Assembly (NCBI RefSeq): GCF_022376445.1
Contig: NW_025954984.1
Location: forward strand, 186,001-250,000
Reading direction: 5' to 3'
Origin: Fomitopsis serialis
Taxonomy: Eukaryota > Basidiomycota > Agaricomycetes > Polyporales > Fomitopsidaceae
DNA: 64,000 nt
Shown: positions 63,247-64,000 of the stretch, piece by piece
Position numbering within the stretch: position 1 is the first letter of the stretch
Layout of the letters: the number at the start of each line of letters is the position of its first letter
Program-made: the position numbers and the translations under genes
The notes under the pieces: model-generated
What the model was told of the DNA's origin: nothing
Seen by the model: the letters and a program-made list of their open reading frames with translations, nothing else
Database searches by the model: none

Positions 63247-64000
63247 ATGGTCAAAGAGACAGACGAGACACGGAGGGCTCGCGCGAAGGCACAAGCATCT
63301 TCGCATCTCCCGAGAGCCGTCGTTGGCACCTCTCATTCATCGTCACCTCCGCAGGTTGCCACCTCGGATGGCTTGGGAGGCGGCAGGATCGAGTACATTC
63401 GCCAGGCATTCCACGCTCTCGGCGCACCAAGCGTTTCTGCAGATGACATGCGCAGGTTATGCAAGGGACCACTCGCCGATGCTCTTCTATTCATGGCCGA
63501 ACACATGAAGGGGCGAGCCAAAGTTAACCAAGCGCGGCAGACCATCCAACAGTACGTCTGCGCAGGAGACAGCATAGATGCCGCTATGTAGCTGAAGCGT
63601 GTATATAAGGATGCGGGAAGCAGGCCCTTCTAGCGGGGTATCCTCCGAAGGGCAGCAAACCGATTTCATGAAGGCCAAACATGCAACAGCGAGATTGATC
63701 GGGGCGAAGAACGAGTTCAAGGAAGCTCGTAGTCAACTAGACAGCCGGCTTGAGTTGGTTTCCAAGTCCCGTACGTAAAGTATAAGCCTTTGGGGTCCCG
63801 AGGCAGTTGATTCATCACCCCCATAGAGCGCGAATTGGAACGATTGCAGGTTCTCCTGGACGCCAAGCGGAGGTCTCTTTTCTTATTGCAAGTTCTCGAG
63901 AAAAAGGAAACTATCCGAAGTTCAAGGATCAAGGAGGTAGACCGGCTGATGGGTCAGCTTCAGTGAGCAGCTCACCAGATGCATCACCATTGACTCACAA
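63247..64000 (+). CDS. Unknown coiled-coil protein, 3' end beyond the window
   Basis: ATG 63247 (MVKETDETRRARAKAQAS). After a serine-rich lead comes RIEYIRQAFHALGAPSVSAD, RLCKGPLADALLFMAEHMKG and NQARQTIQ. Probable following exons give FMKAKHATARLIGAKNEFKE, SQLDSRLELVSKS and ELERLQVLLDAKRRSLFLLQ, typical of a long coiled coil. Near 63965 either a stop (TGA in CTTCAGTGA) or a splice donor (GTGAGC) follows LMGQLQ, so the gene may run past the edge. The globular-then-coiled layout recalls spindle or augmin-type subunits, but I do not recognise it. Divergent from SEM1. Confidence 0.5.

Overview
This is nuclear DNA of a filamentous basidiomycete, most likely an Agaricomycete. The evidence is intron-dense genes with introns of about 45-70 bp, the phosphoketolase/acetate kinase gene pair, three DUF6593-like genes, a KDZ-superfamily transposon and a chromodomain Ty3/Gypsy element. 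The order (perhaps Polyporales) cannot be fixed from this window.

Left host segment (1-14.2 kb): an exportin-T (LOS1) gene, a GMC flavin oxidoreductase on the minus strand, and acetate kinase (ACK) and xylulose-5-phosphate/fructose-6-phosphate phosphoketolase (XFP) in tandem on the plus strand. An intron-containing tRNA-Thr(CGU) sits on the opposite strand between the last two. XFP makes acetyl phosphate and ACK converts it to acetate plus ATP, so the pair encodes a complete two-step route.

Central segment (14.8-46.2 kb): two tandem genes for large proteins with a sacsin/NO VEIN-type GHKL ATPase module at the N-terminus and a DUF3883 nuclease-like module at the C-terminus. The first is split by a 20.3-kb KDZ (Kyakuja-Dileera-Zisupton) transposon at 16235-36520. 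The transposon has about 160-bp terminal inverted repeats and a 7-bp target duplication (TCGTCCC). The two gene halves are in the same reading phase across the duplication. Inside are an apparently intact KDZ transposase with a CxC2 cysteine cluster, three minus-strand genes of unknown function, one small plus-strand ORF, and about 6 kb of non-coding tandem repeats rich in the motifs TAATCC and CGTCTTG.

Right segment (46.3-64 kb): a DUF6593-like gene, a GIT1-type major facilitator transporter, and a young chromovirus-type LTR retrotransposon (51345-59703; LTRs identical by eye; 5-bp duplication CACGG). After the retrotransposon come two divergent DUF6593-like genes, the proteasome-lid subunit SEM1/DSS1 and the start of an unknown gene. 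The retroelement has a self-complementary primer-binding site, an extra third ORF with a viroplasmin/RNase H1-N-like domain, and a 266-bp inverted-repeat element inserted in the TATA box of its 5' LTR.

Several host genes carry one-base frame breaks, almost all at homopolymers and all curable by one added base. This pattern suggests base-calling undercalls in the assembly, although real decay, especially of ACK, cannot be excluded.
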